Assembly: GCA_003539495.1 (NCBI GenBank)
Contig: DPPB01000034.1
Location: 1-61,623 of the forward strand
Direction: 5' to 3'
Length of the DNA stretch: 61,623 nucleotides
DNA from: Oscillibacter sp.
Lineage (GTDB): Bacteria; Bacillota; Clostridia; Oscillospirales; Oscillospiraceae
The translations under genes and the position numbers were made by a program. The notes beneath the pieces are model-generated. The model was not told the DNA's origin and did no database searches. It saw only the letters and a list, made by a program, of their open reading frames with translations. Below are positions 7,869 to 16,133 of the stretch, in pieces. Position 1 is the first letter of the stretch. Each line of letters opens with the position of its first letter.

Positions 7869-8606
7869 TCAAAGAGGGCAGATGCCGCTTTCACAGCCTG
7901 TGTTCCCCCAAACGGAATTGTTCAGCTCGCAGAGTCGGTTGTCAATCTCCACCAGGCGGTTGTAGTCGGTGACAAGGGCCTCCTTTTCCGCATCGGTCAG
8001 GACATTCAGGCTGCGGATAAAGGAAATCTCATCGTAGTTATCGAAGTTATAGTCATCCGGCAGGCCAAAATATGCCTCATCCACCTTGTCCCACAGGTCT
8101 GCATTCTTCTCGCTGATCCGGTCATACTCTTGCTCCAGGGTGTCGATCTCATCCAGCACCTTGGGGTCGGCCTTTTCCAGTGCCTTCTCGTAAAGCGGCA
8201 TATTGTCGCAGGAGGGCAGCTTCGCATACAAGGCCTCCATCTCAGTATCCAGGCCGTTCAGCTCCTCAATGTCTGTCAGCAGCGCCGCCTTCTCCTCTGC
8301 CGTCAGGGTGGTCATGCCGCGGATAAACTCCGCCTCGTCAAAGCCCTCAAAGTTGTAGTCCTCGGGCAGTGCATTGCAGGCCTCGTCCAGCTTCTCCCAC
8401 AGTGCGGCGTTCCTCTGGAAGACGGCGTCGCTCTTTGCTTCCACTGCCTCGATCTGCTCCCAAATTGCGTCCTCATTCTCCGTGGCGATGGCAGCTGCCG
8501 GCTCTGCCGTGTCAGGCGTTGCCGCAAAGGCTACGGCAGTTGCGCCGATGGCCGATACCGCCAATGCCAGTGTCAGCACAAGGCTCCAAATTGTTTTCTT
8601 CTTCAT
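7869..8606 (-). CDS. Secreted two-repeat helical protein, unknown function
   Basis: A 245-aa protein with a clean signal peptide (to about residue 29, AFAA). The mature part holds two copies of a roughly 80-residue, acidic, helix-rich unit. Each runs NAxLWxKxDEA, LPxDYNF, DExxFIRxxxxLTxxEKxAL and then a helix with IDxxL/LDxxM. A cysteine pair (GCESGIC) closes the protein. A diverged copy of the unit forms the N-terminus of the TlpA-like lipoprotein next door. Function is not recognised; a metal- or protein-binding envelope role is possible. It has its own ribosome site and lies 170 bases from the TlpA-like gene, so co-transcription is uncertain. Confidence 0.8.
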   Translation of the reverse strand: MKKKTIWSLVLTLALAVSAIGATAVAFAATPDTAEPAAAIATENEDAIWEQIEAVEAKSDAVFQRNAALWEKLDEACNALPEDYNFEGFDEAEFIRGMTTLTAEEKAALLTDIEELNGLDTEMEALYAKLPSCDNMPLYEKALEKADPKVLDEIDTLEQEYDRISEKNADLWDKVDEAYFGLPDDYNFDNYDEISFIRSLNVLTDAEKEALVTDYNRLVEIDNRLCELNNSVWGNTGCESGICPL

Positions 8607-8775
8607 GGTATGTTACGCTCCTTTTTGAAGTATTTGGGGTCGTGTATCAACCTTGTCTACATGATACCAAAAGCGCCTTCGGACTTCTCCCGCAAAAGTG
8701 CGGAGAAAGTGTCACAAAAGTGCAACAGGGCCAATTGGGAGATTCCTCCTTTTTAAGGGGATAAAAATCCGCTTG

Positions 8776-9726
8776 TCAGCTCATATCGGCGGCAAGGGCC
8801 TGGTCGATGAGCTTTTGCAGCGTCTCGGCCTGTTTCTTTTCTGTAATGGCACCTACGATGGGTTCTCCCACGATATTGCCGTTGCGGTCAACTACATAGG
8901 TGGTGGGATAGGCAAGGATATTCGAGGTAAACTTTCCCGCCTCACTGTCGGAAGCGAAATATACATTCTGATAGGTTGCGCCCTTCTTCATCAGCACATC
9001 CTTTGCCTCTGAAATTGCCGCTTCGTCGCCGCCCAGCGTGAAGGTGTTGACGCCGATGAGTGTGCCGCCCTTTTCAGCAAGCTTCTTGTTCAGCGCATCC
9101 AGCTCGGCAAGCTCGCCCACACAGGGGTTACAGGTGGTAAACCAGAAATTCACTACCGTGACAGCGTTGCCGGAGAACAGCTTATCGCTCTTCACCGTGT
9201 TCCCGTTCAGGTCCTTGCCCTCAAAGGAGGGGAACTTCTTCATGCTGCCGTCATTGGGCGGCGTGGTCGTGTTGTTGCCTGCAGGCATACTCATGTCGCC
9301 ATCCAAGGATTTCCGCGCCACCTCAGGGTATTTTTTCTCAATCATGGTCAGCTTGCTTTCGATGTCACGAATCTTCTCCGCTTCTCCCTGAAGCAGCTTC
9401 AGCTCATCCGCCGTAAACTGATCCTTGGCGGATTCGATTGTACTGAGCAGGAAATCGCCATAGTTTTTGCCGTCCTCCTGCATAGTCATGCCTTTGTCAG
9501 CCGCCATAAATACCTTTTCCCACAGCTCGGTATTCTTTGAGAGAATAGCATTTTCCTGCGCCATCAGATCCTTGTGCATGGCAGCCGCTTCCTCGGCATT
9601 CTTCGGGTCGCTTCCCATTCCATCCTTTTTATCGCCGCTCTTTGTGCCGCAGGCCGCCAGAGACAGCACCATCAGTGCGGCAAGCAGCAGCGCCAGCAAT
9701 CTGCTGGTAGTATTCATTTTATTCAT
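8776..9726 (-). CDS. TlpA-like thioredoxin-fold lipoprotein
   Basis: A 316-aa lipoprotein with lipobox LAAC. Residues about 45-135 form a helical unit like the repeats of the downstream secreted protein (KNTELWEKV, then FTADELKLL). A low-complexity Thr/Pro linker leads into a thioredoxin fold of the AhpC/TSA-TlpA type with the redox motif CNPC after NFWFTT and a cis-Pro segment YPTTYVVD. It should reduce or exchange disulfides on the outer face of the membrane. Its start overlaps the stop of the 4Fe-4S gene by 4 bases, and the two proteins are a recurrent pair in Clostridia; the membrane protein probably supplies electrons. Confidence 0.88.
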   Translation of the reverse strand: MNKMNTTSRLLALLLAALMVLSLAACGTKSGDKKDGMGSDPKNAEEAAAMHKDLMAQENAILSKNTELWEKVFMAADKGMTMQEDGKNYGDFLLSTIESAKDQFTADELKLLQGEAEKIRDIESKLTMIEKKYPEVARKSLDGDMSMPAGNNTTTPPNDGSMKKFPSFEGKDLNGNTVKSDKLFSGNAVTVVNFWFTTCNPCVGELAELDALNKKLAEKGGTLIGVNTFTLGGDEAAISEAKDVLMKKGATYQNVYFASDSEAGKFTSNILAYPTTYVVDRNGNIVGEPIVGAITEKKQAETLQKLIDQALAADMS

Positions 9727-10628
9727 CCGTTTTGTTCCTCCTTGTTATTTTTGTTTTTTCTGCGGCTTTCTGCCGCCTCTTTTTTATCCTTATCATCTCC
9801 GAAGCCGTAGCGAAAGCACACGGCGCCCGTCGGGCAGGTGCGGACGCACATCCCGCAGCGGATACACTCGGCATGATTGGGCGTCCTTGTCACATCCACA
9901 TCCATCTTGCATACTCTGGCGCATTTCCCACAGGAGATACACTTGTTTTTGTCCACCTTCATTTGGAATAGAGACACCCAATTCAGCAGCGCATAGAACG
10001 CACCCAGCGGGCAGAGCCACTTGCAGAAGGGCCGGTAAAACAGTACGCTCAGCACGATCACCGCCAGCAGGATGCCGAATTTCCAGGTAAACAGGCTGCC
10101 CAGCGCCGCTCGTATGCCGGCATTGGCAAGGGACAGCGGGATAGCCCCCTCCAGCACGCCCTGCGGGCAAAGGTATTTACAGAAGAACGGATCGCCCATA
10201 CCTACATCGTTCACAAGGAACGCCGGCAGCAGAATTACCATCACCAGCAGAACGGCGTACTTGATGTATCGCAGTGGCCTCAGCTTCTTTGTGGAGAGCT
10301 TCTTCGTAGGGATCTTGTGCAGCAGCTCCTGAAGCCAGCCAAAGGGACACAGAAAGCCGCAGATGAAGCGTCCCAGCAAAACTCCCAGCAAAATGAGAAA
10401 ACCTGTGATATAATAGGAGAAGCTGAATCTCGACGAACCCACCACCGCCTGAAACGCACCGATAGGACAGGCGCCGGAGGCCGCCGGGCAGGAGTAGCAG
10501 TTCAGCCCCGGCACACAGACGGTTTTCCCTGCTCCCTGATATATTCCGCCCTTGAGAAGGTTCGGCAGGTGCAGGTTGGTCAATAAAGCGGCCCCCGCCT
10601 GTATCCAGCCACGGAAGCGAGAGAGCAT
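9723..10628 (-). CDS. NapH/YccM-like 4Fe-4S membrane protein
   Basis: About 301 aa with several membrane helices and many cysteines. CYSCPAASGACPIGA, CGFLCPFG, CKYLCPQG and CKWLCPLG are the repeated CxxxCP motifs of the NapH/NosR C-terminal family. Two ferredoxin clusters follow, CISCGKCARVC and CIRCGMCVRTC, then a lysine-rich tail. It should move electrons from cytoplasmic ferredoxin-type donors to an extracytoplasmic acceptor, here probably the TlpA-like lipoprotein. The start is uncertain: a GTG at 10667 overlaps the CXXC gene but has its ribosome site too close, so the ATG at 10628 is preferred, possibly by translational coupling. Confidence 0.88.
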   Translation of the reverse strand: MLSRFRGWIQAGAALLTNLHLPNLLKGGIYQGAGKTVCVPGLNCYSCPAASGACPIGAFQAVVGSSRFSFSYYITGFLILLGVLLGRFICGFLCPFGWLQELLHKIPTKKLSTKKLRPLRYIKYAVLLVMVILLPAFLVNDVGMGDPFFCKYLCPQGVLEGAIPLSLANAGIRAALGSLFTWKFGILLAVIVLSVLFYRPFCKWLCPLGAFYALLNWVSLFQMKVDKNKCISCGKCARVCKMDVDVTRTPNHAECIRCGMCVRTCPTGAVCFRYGFGDDKDKKEAAESRRKNKNNKEEQNG

Positions 10629-10650
10629 CTGTGACACGCCCGAAAACTTT

Positions 10651-10803
10651 TTATCCAATGCCCACACACTCCAAACACAATTTAATTGCTTTGCTCAATA
10701 CTACCGCCGCTTCGCCGCGCCAGATACCGAAGCACAGCATGACGACTCCCGCTATCAGCAGCGCGGCCTGCACCAAAATCCTTTTTACATGGCCCAATTT
10801 CAT
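10651..10803 (-). CDS. Small CXXC-containing membrane protein (CD1871A-like)
   Basis: A 50-aa protein: one hydrophobic helix, then GIWRGEAAVVLSKAI and the terminal motif CLECVGIG. This matches the small CD1871A-type CXXC family known from Clostridia. AGGGG precedes the ATG. It begins the minus-strand unit with the 4Fe-4S and TlpA-like genes, so the CXXC may join the same electron relay. Confidence 0.75.
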   Translation of the reverse strand: MKLGHVKRILVQAALLIAGVVMLCFGIWRGEAAVVLSKAIKLCLECVGIG

Positions 10804-10843
10804 CACCCCTTCGTTTTTTCTGCCAACATCATAGCGCAGGAGA

Positions 10844-10902
10844 GTTAAATTCCCTGTTAAGAACGAAAATTTAACGCAAATCTTATCTGTTTTTGCTATA
10901 AT
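10844..10902 (+). promoter_or_regulatory. Candidate regulator sites and promoter between redox cluster and TCS
   Basis: GTTAA occurs at 10844 and 10856, a 12-base period, with an inverted TTAAC at 10871. A perfect -10, TATAAT (10897-10902), has no good -35 at the normal distance, which is typical of activator-dependent promoters. The repeats lie between the redox cluster and the two-component system and may bind its response regulator. Confidence 0.45.
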
Positions 10903-10936
10903 TAGGAACAACATAAAAATAAAAAGGAGGGCTCCC

Positions 10937-11614
10937 ATGCGCCTTTTGATAATTGAAGATGAACGCGCCCTGTGCGAGACCATCGTCCGCAGCCTGCGGC
11001 GTCTGGCATACAGCGTGGACTACTGTTACGACGGTGAGAAGGCTCTGGAGCTGCTGAGCGTGGAGCGCTACGATCTGGTTCTTCTTGATCTAAACCTGCC
11101 GGGCAGGGATGGCATGGCGGTGCTGCGCACCCTGCGGCAAACGGACCGCGAGACACGGGTGCTGATCCTCTCCGCCCGCAGCGAGGTGGAGGACAAGGTG
11201 GAGGGGCTGGACGCCGGGGCTAACGACTATCTGGCAAAGCCCTTCCACTTGGCCGAGCTGGAGGCCCGCATCCGTAGTCTGACCCTGCGGCAGTTCACCC
11301 AAAAGGATGTGCTGCTGCGCTGCGGAGCCTTGGCCTTTGACACCCGCTCCCGCACCGCCTCCGTTAACGGGCAGGCCATGACGCTGACCCGTAAGGAGAC
11401 AGGGATTTTGGAGTATTTGATGGTTCACCAGGGACGACCGGTAAGTCAGGAGGAAATGATGGAGCATGTATGGGACAATAGTGTGGACAGCTTCAGCAAC
11501 TCCATCCGGGTCCACATCTCCGCCCTGCGCAAGAAGCTCCGTGCCGCGCTGGGCTATGACCCCATCCGAAACCGCATCGGTGAGGGCTATCTGATGGGAG
11601 GTGAGGAGCTATGA
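10937..11614 (+). CDS. OmpR-family response regulator
   Basis: A 225-aa regulator. The receiver domain carries the acidic pair in IIEDE, phospho-acceptor Asp in LLDLNLPG and Lys in LAKPF; the C-terminal winged helix spans about residues 125-222. AAAAGGAGGG precedes the ATG. It overlaps the downstream histidine kinase by 4 bases. Being divergent from the CXXC/4Fe-4S/TlpA unit across a gap with GTTAA repeats, it is the best candidate regulator of that redox cluster. Confidence 0.93.
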   Translation: MRLLIIEDERALCETIVRSLRRLAYSVDYCYDGEKALELLSVERYDLVLLDLNLPGRDGMAVLRTLRQTDRETRVLILSARSEVEDKVEGLDAGANDYLAKPFHLAELEARIRSLTLRQFTQKDVLLRCGALAFDTRSRTASVNGQAMTLTRKETGILEYLMVHQGRPVSQEEMMEHVWDNSVDSFSNSIRVHISALRKKLRAALGYDPIRNRIGEGYLMGGEEL

Positions 11615-12747
11615 GGCGTCTTTCTCTGCAGTGGCGCATCACCCTGATGACGGTCCTGCTCATCGGCGTCACCTGCATCTCCATGAATCTTCTGCTCTGC
11701 TCCTCCGGTGTATACTATATGGATACGATCACAGATACCCTGCAGGGAGACAGCACCGTTATTCTGAACAGTGAAGGAGCAGAGAGCTTTGATCCGCAGC
11801 TCATAACACCTAACGAGAATCTGGCCATCGTTGTCAATGGGGCACAGGGGCGTTTTCGCACAACCAACTGGTACATTACAGCGGTCGTGACTGTATTGAG
11901 CGGTATCCTGGCCTATTTTGTCAGCGGACGCGCTCTGAAGCCCCTACGCAGCTTTGCCTCGCAGGTGGAGAAGGTGCAGCTGAATAATCTTGCCGATATG
12001 AGGATCAATGAGGATGTTTTGCCAGAGTTTCGGCAGCTGAGTCACTCCTTCAATCAGATGCTGGAGCGGCTGAACAATGCCTTTGCTGCCCAGCGGCAGT
12101 TCACCGGCAATGCCGCCCACGAGCTGCGTACCCCCCTGGCGCTGATGCAGGTACAGCTGGAGCTGTTCTCTGCAGAGCATCCCGACGTGCTGCCGGAAAC
12201 GGCAGAGTTTCTCACGCTTTTGCGGGAGCAGACGGAGCGGCTGACCCAGATGACCAAAACGCTGCTGGAAATGAGCAATTTGCAGCAGGTGGCGCGCAAT
12301 GAGCATATCCAGCTCGCCCCCATGATTGAGGAGATTTTCACAGATCTTACGCCGCTGGCGGAGAAAAATGACATTGCGCTGGAGGTGGAGGGTGACGGTG
12401 CCATGATTGGCAGCGATGCGCTGATCTATCGCCTGCTCTTTAACCTGACAGAGAACGCCGTCAAGTATAATCGTCACGGCGGCTCGGTGCGAGTCACTGT
12501 CTCACAGGAGTCGGAAAAGCTCCTGATCCGCGTCTCAGACACCGGCCGCGGCATTCCGGAGGAATTTCAGCGCAGCATCTTCCAGCCCTTCTTCCGGGTG
12601 GATAAGTCCCGCAGCCGGGAGTACGGCGGTGCGGGGTTGGGGCTCTCGCTGGTGTGGGAGATTGCCGAGCTCCACGGCGGCTCCGTCCGGGTGACGAAGA
12701 GCTCGGACAGGGGCACCACCATTTCGGTAGAGCTGCCGGTTCAGTGA
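11611..12747 (+). CDS. Sensor histidine kinase
   Basis: A 378-aa kinase with two membrane segments (about 13-34 and 86-106) around a short external loop of about 50 residues, then a HAMP-like linker. The phospho-acceptor His is in GNAAHELRTP near residue 168. ATP boxes are NLTENAVKYN, DTGRGIPEE, FQPFFRV and GAGLGLSL. The short external loop suggests a membrane or partner-derived signal rather than a large soluble ligand. It forms an operon with the response regulator and ends before a terminator. Confidence 0.93.
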   Translation: MRRLSLQWRITLMTVLLIGVTCISMNLLLCSSGVYYMDTITDTLQGDSTVILNSEGAESFDPQLITPNENLAIVVNGAQGRFRTTNWYITAVVTVLSGILAYFVSGRALKPLRSFASQVEKVQLNNLADMRINEDVLPEFRQLSHSFNQMLERLNNAFAAQRQFTGNAAHELRTPLALMQVQLELFSAEHPDVLPETAEFLTLLREQTERLTQMTKTLLEMSNLQQVARNEHIQLAPMIEEIFTDLTPLAEKNDIALEVEGDGAMIGSDALIYRLLFNLTENAVKYNRHGGSVRVTVSQESEKLLIRVSDTGRGIPEEFQRSIFQPFFRVDKSRSREYGGAGLGLSLVWEIAELHGGSVRVTKSSDRGTTISVELPVQ

Positions 12748-12820
12748 TATGGCGTGCAATTCTCCGGTGAGCAGTTTGCCGAGCGAAAAAAATGTGTCGC
12801 ATTTCAAATAAATAAACTGC

Positions 12821-12854
12821 GCAGCGGGAGCGACCCAAAGGTCGCTCCCGCTGC
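12821..12854. terminator. Terminator between convergent kinase and aminotransferase genes
   Basis: Perfect 15-base arms (12821-12835 and 12840-12854) with loop CAAA. It lies between the plus-strand kinase and the minus-strand aminotransferase and can serve both. Confidence 0.7.
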
Positions 12855-12883
12855 ATGTTGTTATCCCTGAATCTGTTCCTTCT

Positions 12884-14008
12884 TTATTCCAGTGTGTCCG
12901 CAAAGGCCGCTATGGCCGCCAGGCCATCCTTTAGGGTCTGCTGATCACAGGCATAGCCAATGCGCATGCTGTGGGGCTGCTCGAAGCAGTCGCCGGGGGT
13001 GACAAAGGCCCCGGTTTTATGATACATCTTCTTGCAGAACTCGTAGGATGGGATGTCATAATCATAGTATACCAAGGCTGTGGTGCCCGCCTTGGGCTTG
13101 GTGTAATAGAAATGCTCGTGCTCGTCCACCCAGGCATCCAAAATTGCCAGGTTTTCCCGGACGATGGTCTGATTCCGCCTCAGCATCACATCCCTGTGGG
13201 CCAGGGCAACGGAGGCCGCCGCATCGTCGAACAGGCCGCAGCTGATGAGGTTATAATCCCGGTGGGACAGGAATGCCTTCAGCGCCGCCGCGTCCCGGGT
13301 GGCGATCCAGCCCAGGCGAAGTCCCGCCAGAGAGAAAACCTTGGACATGCTGCTGACAGAGATCCCCTTTTCATACAGATCCGCTATGGAGGGGCACCAA
13401 TCATCGGTCTGGGTCAGGTGGCGGTACACCTCGTCGCAGAGGATGTAGGCATCCATACTGCGGGCAATGTCCACGATCTGCTGCAGCTGCGCCTCGCTCA
13501 TCAGCGCGCCGGTGGGGTTGTTGGGATTATTCAGGCAGATCATCTTTGTCTCCGGCGTTACCAGGGCCTTCAGCTCCGCCAGATCCGGCAGGTAGCCGTT
13601 CTCCTGTTTGAGATGCATAATGGCCACATCCGCGCCGAGAGCCTCCGGGATGGAGTAGAGCTGCTGGTAGGTGGGCATGATGCTGACCACCCGATCCCCG
13701 GCGGAAATAAGGGAGCAGAACACATGGTGATTGGCCCCCGCCGCACCGTGGGTGGGCACCACCTGGTCCGGCTGCACGGTCTTATACAGCCCGCAGATGC
13801 CGCTGCGCAGGGCGGGGCTGCCCAGTATATCGCCATAGGTCAGCCGCTTGGCACAGAAATCCGCCAGGAACCGGGCCTTATCCTCCCCCGCCAGGGCAAA
13901 CAGCCGGTCCAGGGACACGGAGTCCACGCAGGTCTCTGCGATATTAAAGCGTGCGCCCACTTCATATTCATTCATCCATTCTTCCACGGCAAAGGGTTTG
14001 ATGTACAT
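12884..14008 (-). CDS. PLP-dependent aminotransferase (class I/II fold)
   Basis: A 374-aa fold-type I PLP enzyme. Landmarks are NNPNNPTG in the centre, CDEVYRHL with the cofactor Asp, the Schiff-base Lys in SMSKVFSLAGLRLGW and the C-terminal MRIGYA with the substrate-carboxylate Arg. The ATG at 14008 was chosen because AAGGAG lies 8 bases upstream. The substrate cannot be named from sequence. It is divergent from a phosphocholine-type cluster and has its own promoter and a structured leader ending in a terminator-like stem, so it is probably controlled by attenuation. Confidence 0.87.
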   Translation of the reverse strand: MYIKPFAVEEWMNEYEVGARFNIAETCVDSVSLDRLFALAGEDKARFLADFCAKRLTYGDILGSPALRSGICGLYKTVQPDQVVPTHGAAGANHHVFCSLISAGDRVVSIMPTYQQLYSIPEALGADVAIMHLKQENGYLPDLAELKALVTPETKMICLNNPNNPTGALMSEAQLQQIVDIARSMDAYILCDEVYRHLTQTDDWCPSIADLYEKGISVSSMSKVFSLAGLRLGWIATRDAAALKAFLSHRDYNLISCGLFDDAAASVALAHRDVMLRRNQTIVRENLAILDAWVDEHEHFYYTKPKAGTTALVYYDYDIPSYEFCKKMYHKTGAFVTPGDCFEQPHSMRIGYACDQQTLKDGLAAIAAFADTLE

Positions 14009-14038
14009 AGCATTTTCTCCTTTTCTTGTAAAAAATAT

Positions 14039-14130
14039 AGGCATCCATGGCCAAATCTTATCCAGCAGATGCCGGAATACCTACGATTCGGTCACGGATG
14101 CCTGTGAGCCCCTCAGCCGGTGCCAAGGGA
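14039..14130 (-). promoter_or_regulatory. Structured leader with attenuator-like terminator ahead of the aminotransferase
   Basis: Read on the minus strand, three nested helices can be drawn: outer AGGCATCC/GGATGCCT (14096-14103 with 14039-14046), middle CCGAATC/GATTTGG (14085-14091 with 14051-14057), and inner TCCGGC/GCTGGA around AUCU (14071-14076 with 14061-14066). The outer stem is followed by ATATTTTTT, so it can act as an intrinsic terminator about 30 bases before the start codon. A separate hairpin (CCCT...AGGG) lies at 14110-14129. No known riboswitch consensus was recognised. Confidence 0.55.
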
Positions 14131-14156
14131 AGCATTTCCTATTCAGCTTGCTTTGT

Positions 14157-14184
14157 ATTATAGCACAGGAAATGCATTTGTCAA
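14157..14184 (-). promoter_or_regulatory. Promoter of the aminotransferase
   Basis: On the minus strand: TTGACA (14179-14184), a 16-base spacer and TATAAT (14157-14162), both perfect consensus hexamers. It gives a leader of about 140 bases. Confidence 0.8.
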
Positions 14185-14298
14185 GAGGAATATGAATAAA
14201 TATTCATCATGCATTTGTAGCCCCGCACTTTTTTCTTGTCCGATCCAATCGCATTATAGTTCATCATGCTCTCTTTACACCGGAAAAGCAGGGTGTTC

Positions 14299-14327
14299 TT
14301 GACAAACACACAAATGCGCGTTACAAT
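14299..14327 (+). promoter_or_regulatory. Promoter of the phosphocholine-type cluster
   Basis: TTGACA (14299-14304), a 17-base spacer and TACAAT (14322-14327), followed by a GGGAGGTG ribosome site and the GTG start. Confidence 0.8.
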
Positions 14328-14355
14328 GTTCACAAAAGAGGGAGGTGCGTAAATT

Positions 14356-16131
14356 GTGAACATAGCAGAGTGCAACATTCTGATGGAGCTGCAGCGCAGC
14401 GGCTCCACGTCCCAGCGCGCCCTGGCGCGGGCGGTGGGCCATTCCCTGGGAGTGGTGAACCGCTCCCTAAAGGCCCTGCACGAAGCCGGTTATACAGATG
14501 ATGGCTGCCGCCCCACAGAGAAGGCCGCGGCGGAATTCCGGGCCCGGCAGCCGCGGCAGGCGGTTATCCTGGCGGCCGGGGCCGGCATGCGAATGATCCC
14601 CCTAAATATGGAGGTATCCAAGGGTCTGCTGGAGGTCAACGGTGAAGTGCTCATTGAGCGGCTGATCCGCCAGCTGCAGGAGGTCGGTATCCGAGAGATT
14701 TATGTGGTTGTCGGATTCATGAAGGAAAAATACGAATACCTAATGGACGCATACGGTGTGGAACTGATCGTCAACCCGGAATATGCGTTGAAAAACAACC
14801 TTCACTCCCTGTATCTGGCCCGGGAACACCTGACAAATGCCTATGTAATCCCCTGCGACAGCTGGTGCAGCCACAATCCCTTTTCCCGGGAGGAGCTGTA
14901 CTCCTGGTACATGGTCACAGACCGGTTCGACCATGACAGCAGCGTCCGTGTTAGTCACAAGGGGGAGCTGATGGCCGTGTCCAAGGGCACGGCCGGGAAT
15001 TCCATGATCGGCATCTGCTATCTGACGCAGCCGGATTCCGACACCGTCTGCACCCGGCTGGAGGCCATGGATGCCGAGCCGCGGTATGACGATGTCTTTT
15101 GGGAGGAGACCCTGCGGGATAAGGGCCGCATGATCGTTTCCGCTCGGCTGATGGACGCCGGAGAGGCCGTGAGCATCAAAACCTTTGAGCAGCTCAGGGA
15201 GCTGGACAGCCAATCCGACCACCTAAAAAGCGAGGCCATCCGAACCATCTGCGATGCGCTGCACGCGGACATGGCGGAGATCACCCAGGTCACCGTTCTG
15301 AAAAAAGGCATGACCAATCGCTCGTTCCTGTTTTCCTGCAAGGGTAAGCGCTACATCATGCGCATCCCCGGAGAGGGTACAGCTCAGCTGGTGGATCGCC
15401 GCCACGAGGCCGCCGTATACCAGGCAATCCGGGAGAAAAACATCTGCGATGACATCGCCTACATCAGCCCCGACAACGGCTATAAAATTACGGAATATCT
15501 CGCCGATGCCCGGGTGTGCAACCCGGAAAAGGCCGAGGATGTGCGCCGGTGCATGCAGCGGCTGCGCGAATTTCATGAGCTGCGCCTCACCGTGGCCCAT
15601 ACATTTGATATCTTTGGGCAGATCGAGTTTTATGAGTCTCTCTGGAACGGTGCGCCCTCCATTTATAAGGACTACCAGCAGACCAAGGAAAACGTTTTCT
15701 CCCTCCGGGGATACATTGACGCACATGTGCAGGAGCGGGTGCTGACGCACATCGATGCCGTGCCGGATAATTTCCTTTTTGTGAAAAGGGATGACGGCAG
15801 CGAGGAGATTCGCCTCATCGATTGGGAGTACGCGGGCATGCAGGATCCCCATGTGGACATTGCCATGTTCTGCATCTATGCCCTTTATGACCGCCGACAG
15901 GTGGACGAGACCATCGCGGCCTACTTCCCGGGCGGCTGCAGCGAAGCGGTCCGATTGAAAATTTACTGCTACATTGCGGCCTGCGGCCTGCTGTGGAGCA
16001 ACTGGTGCGAGTACAAATGGACGCTGGGCGTGGAATTCGGCGAATACTCCCTGCGGCAGTACCGTTACGCAAAGGAGTATTACCGCATCGTCCGGGATAC
16101 CCTGGAGCAGTGGGAAAGCGAGGGAAAATAA
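14356..16131 (+). CDS. HTH / LicC-like cytidylyltransferase / LicA-like choline kinase fusion
   Basis: A 591-aa three-part protein. Residues 1-60 form a winged helix (STSQRALARAVGHSLG). Residues about 70-290 are a sugar-phosphate/choline-phosphate nucleotidyltransferase with AVILAAGAGMRM and the Lys of SKGLLEVNG. Residues about 310-590 are a choline/ethanolamine kinase with HIDAVPDNFLF (catalytic loop) and LIDWEYAG (Mg-binding). Together it could phosphorylate choline and activate it to CDP-choline, as LicA and LicC do, and the HTH may sense the pathway. GTG start after GGGAGGTG. It overlaps no gene and is followed after 2 bases by a second cytidylyltransferase. No licD transferase is in the window. 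Confidence 0.85.
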   Translation: MNIAECNILMELQRSGSTSQRALARAVGHSLGVVNRSLKALHEAGYTDDGCRPTEKAAAEFRARQPRQAVILAAGAGMRMIPLNMEVSKGLLEVNGEVLIERLIRQLQEVGIREIYVVVGFMKEKYEYLMDAYGVELIVNPEYALKNNLHSLYLAREHLTNAYVIPCDSWCSHNPFSREELYSWYMVTDRFDHDSSVRVSHKGELMAVSKGTAGNSMIGICYLTQPDSDTVCTRLEAMDAEPRYDDVFWEETLRDKGRMIVSARLMDAGEAVSIKTFEQLRELDSQSDHLKSEAIRTICDALHADMAEITQVTVLKKGMTNRSFLFSCKGKRYIMRIPGEGTAQLVDRRHEAAVYQAIREKNICDDIAYISPDNGYKITEYLADARVCNPEKAEDVRRCMQRLREFHELRLTVAHTFDIFGQIEFYESLWNGAPSIYKDYQQTKENVFSLRGYIDAHVQERVLTHIDAVPDNFLFVKRDDGSEEIRLIDWEYAGMQDPHVDIAMFCIYALYDRRQVDETIAAYFPGGCSEAVRLKIYCYIAACGLLWSNWCEYKWTLGVEFGEYSLRQYRYAKEYYRIVRDTLEQWESEGK

Positions 16132-16133
16132 GC

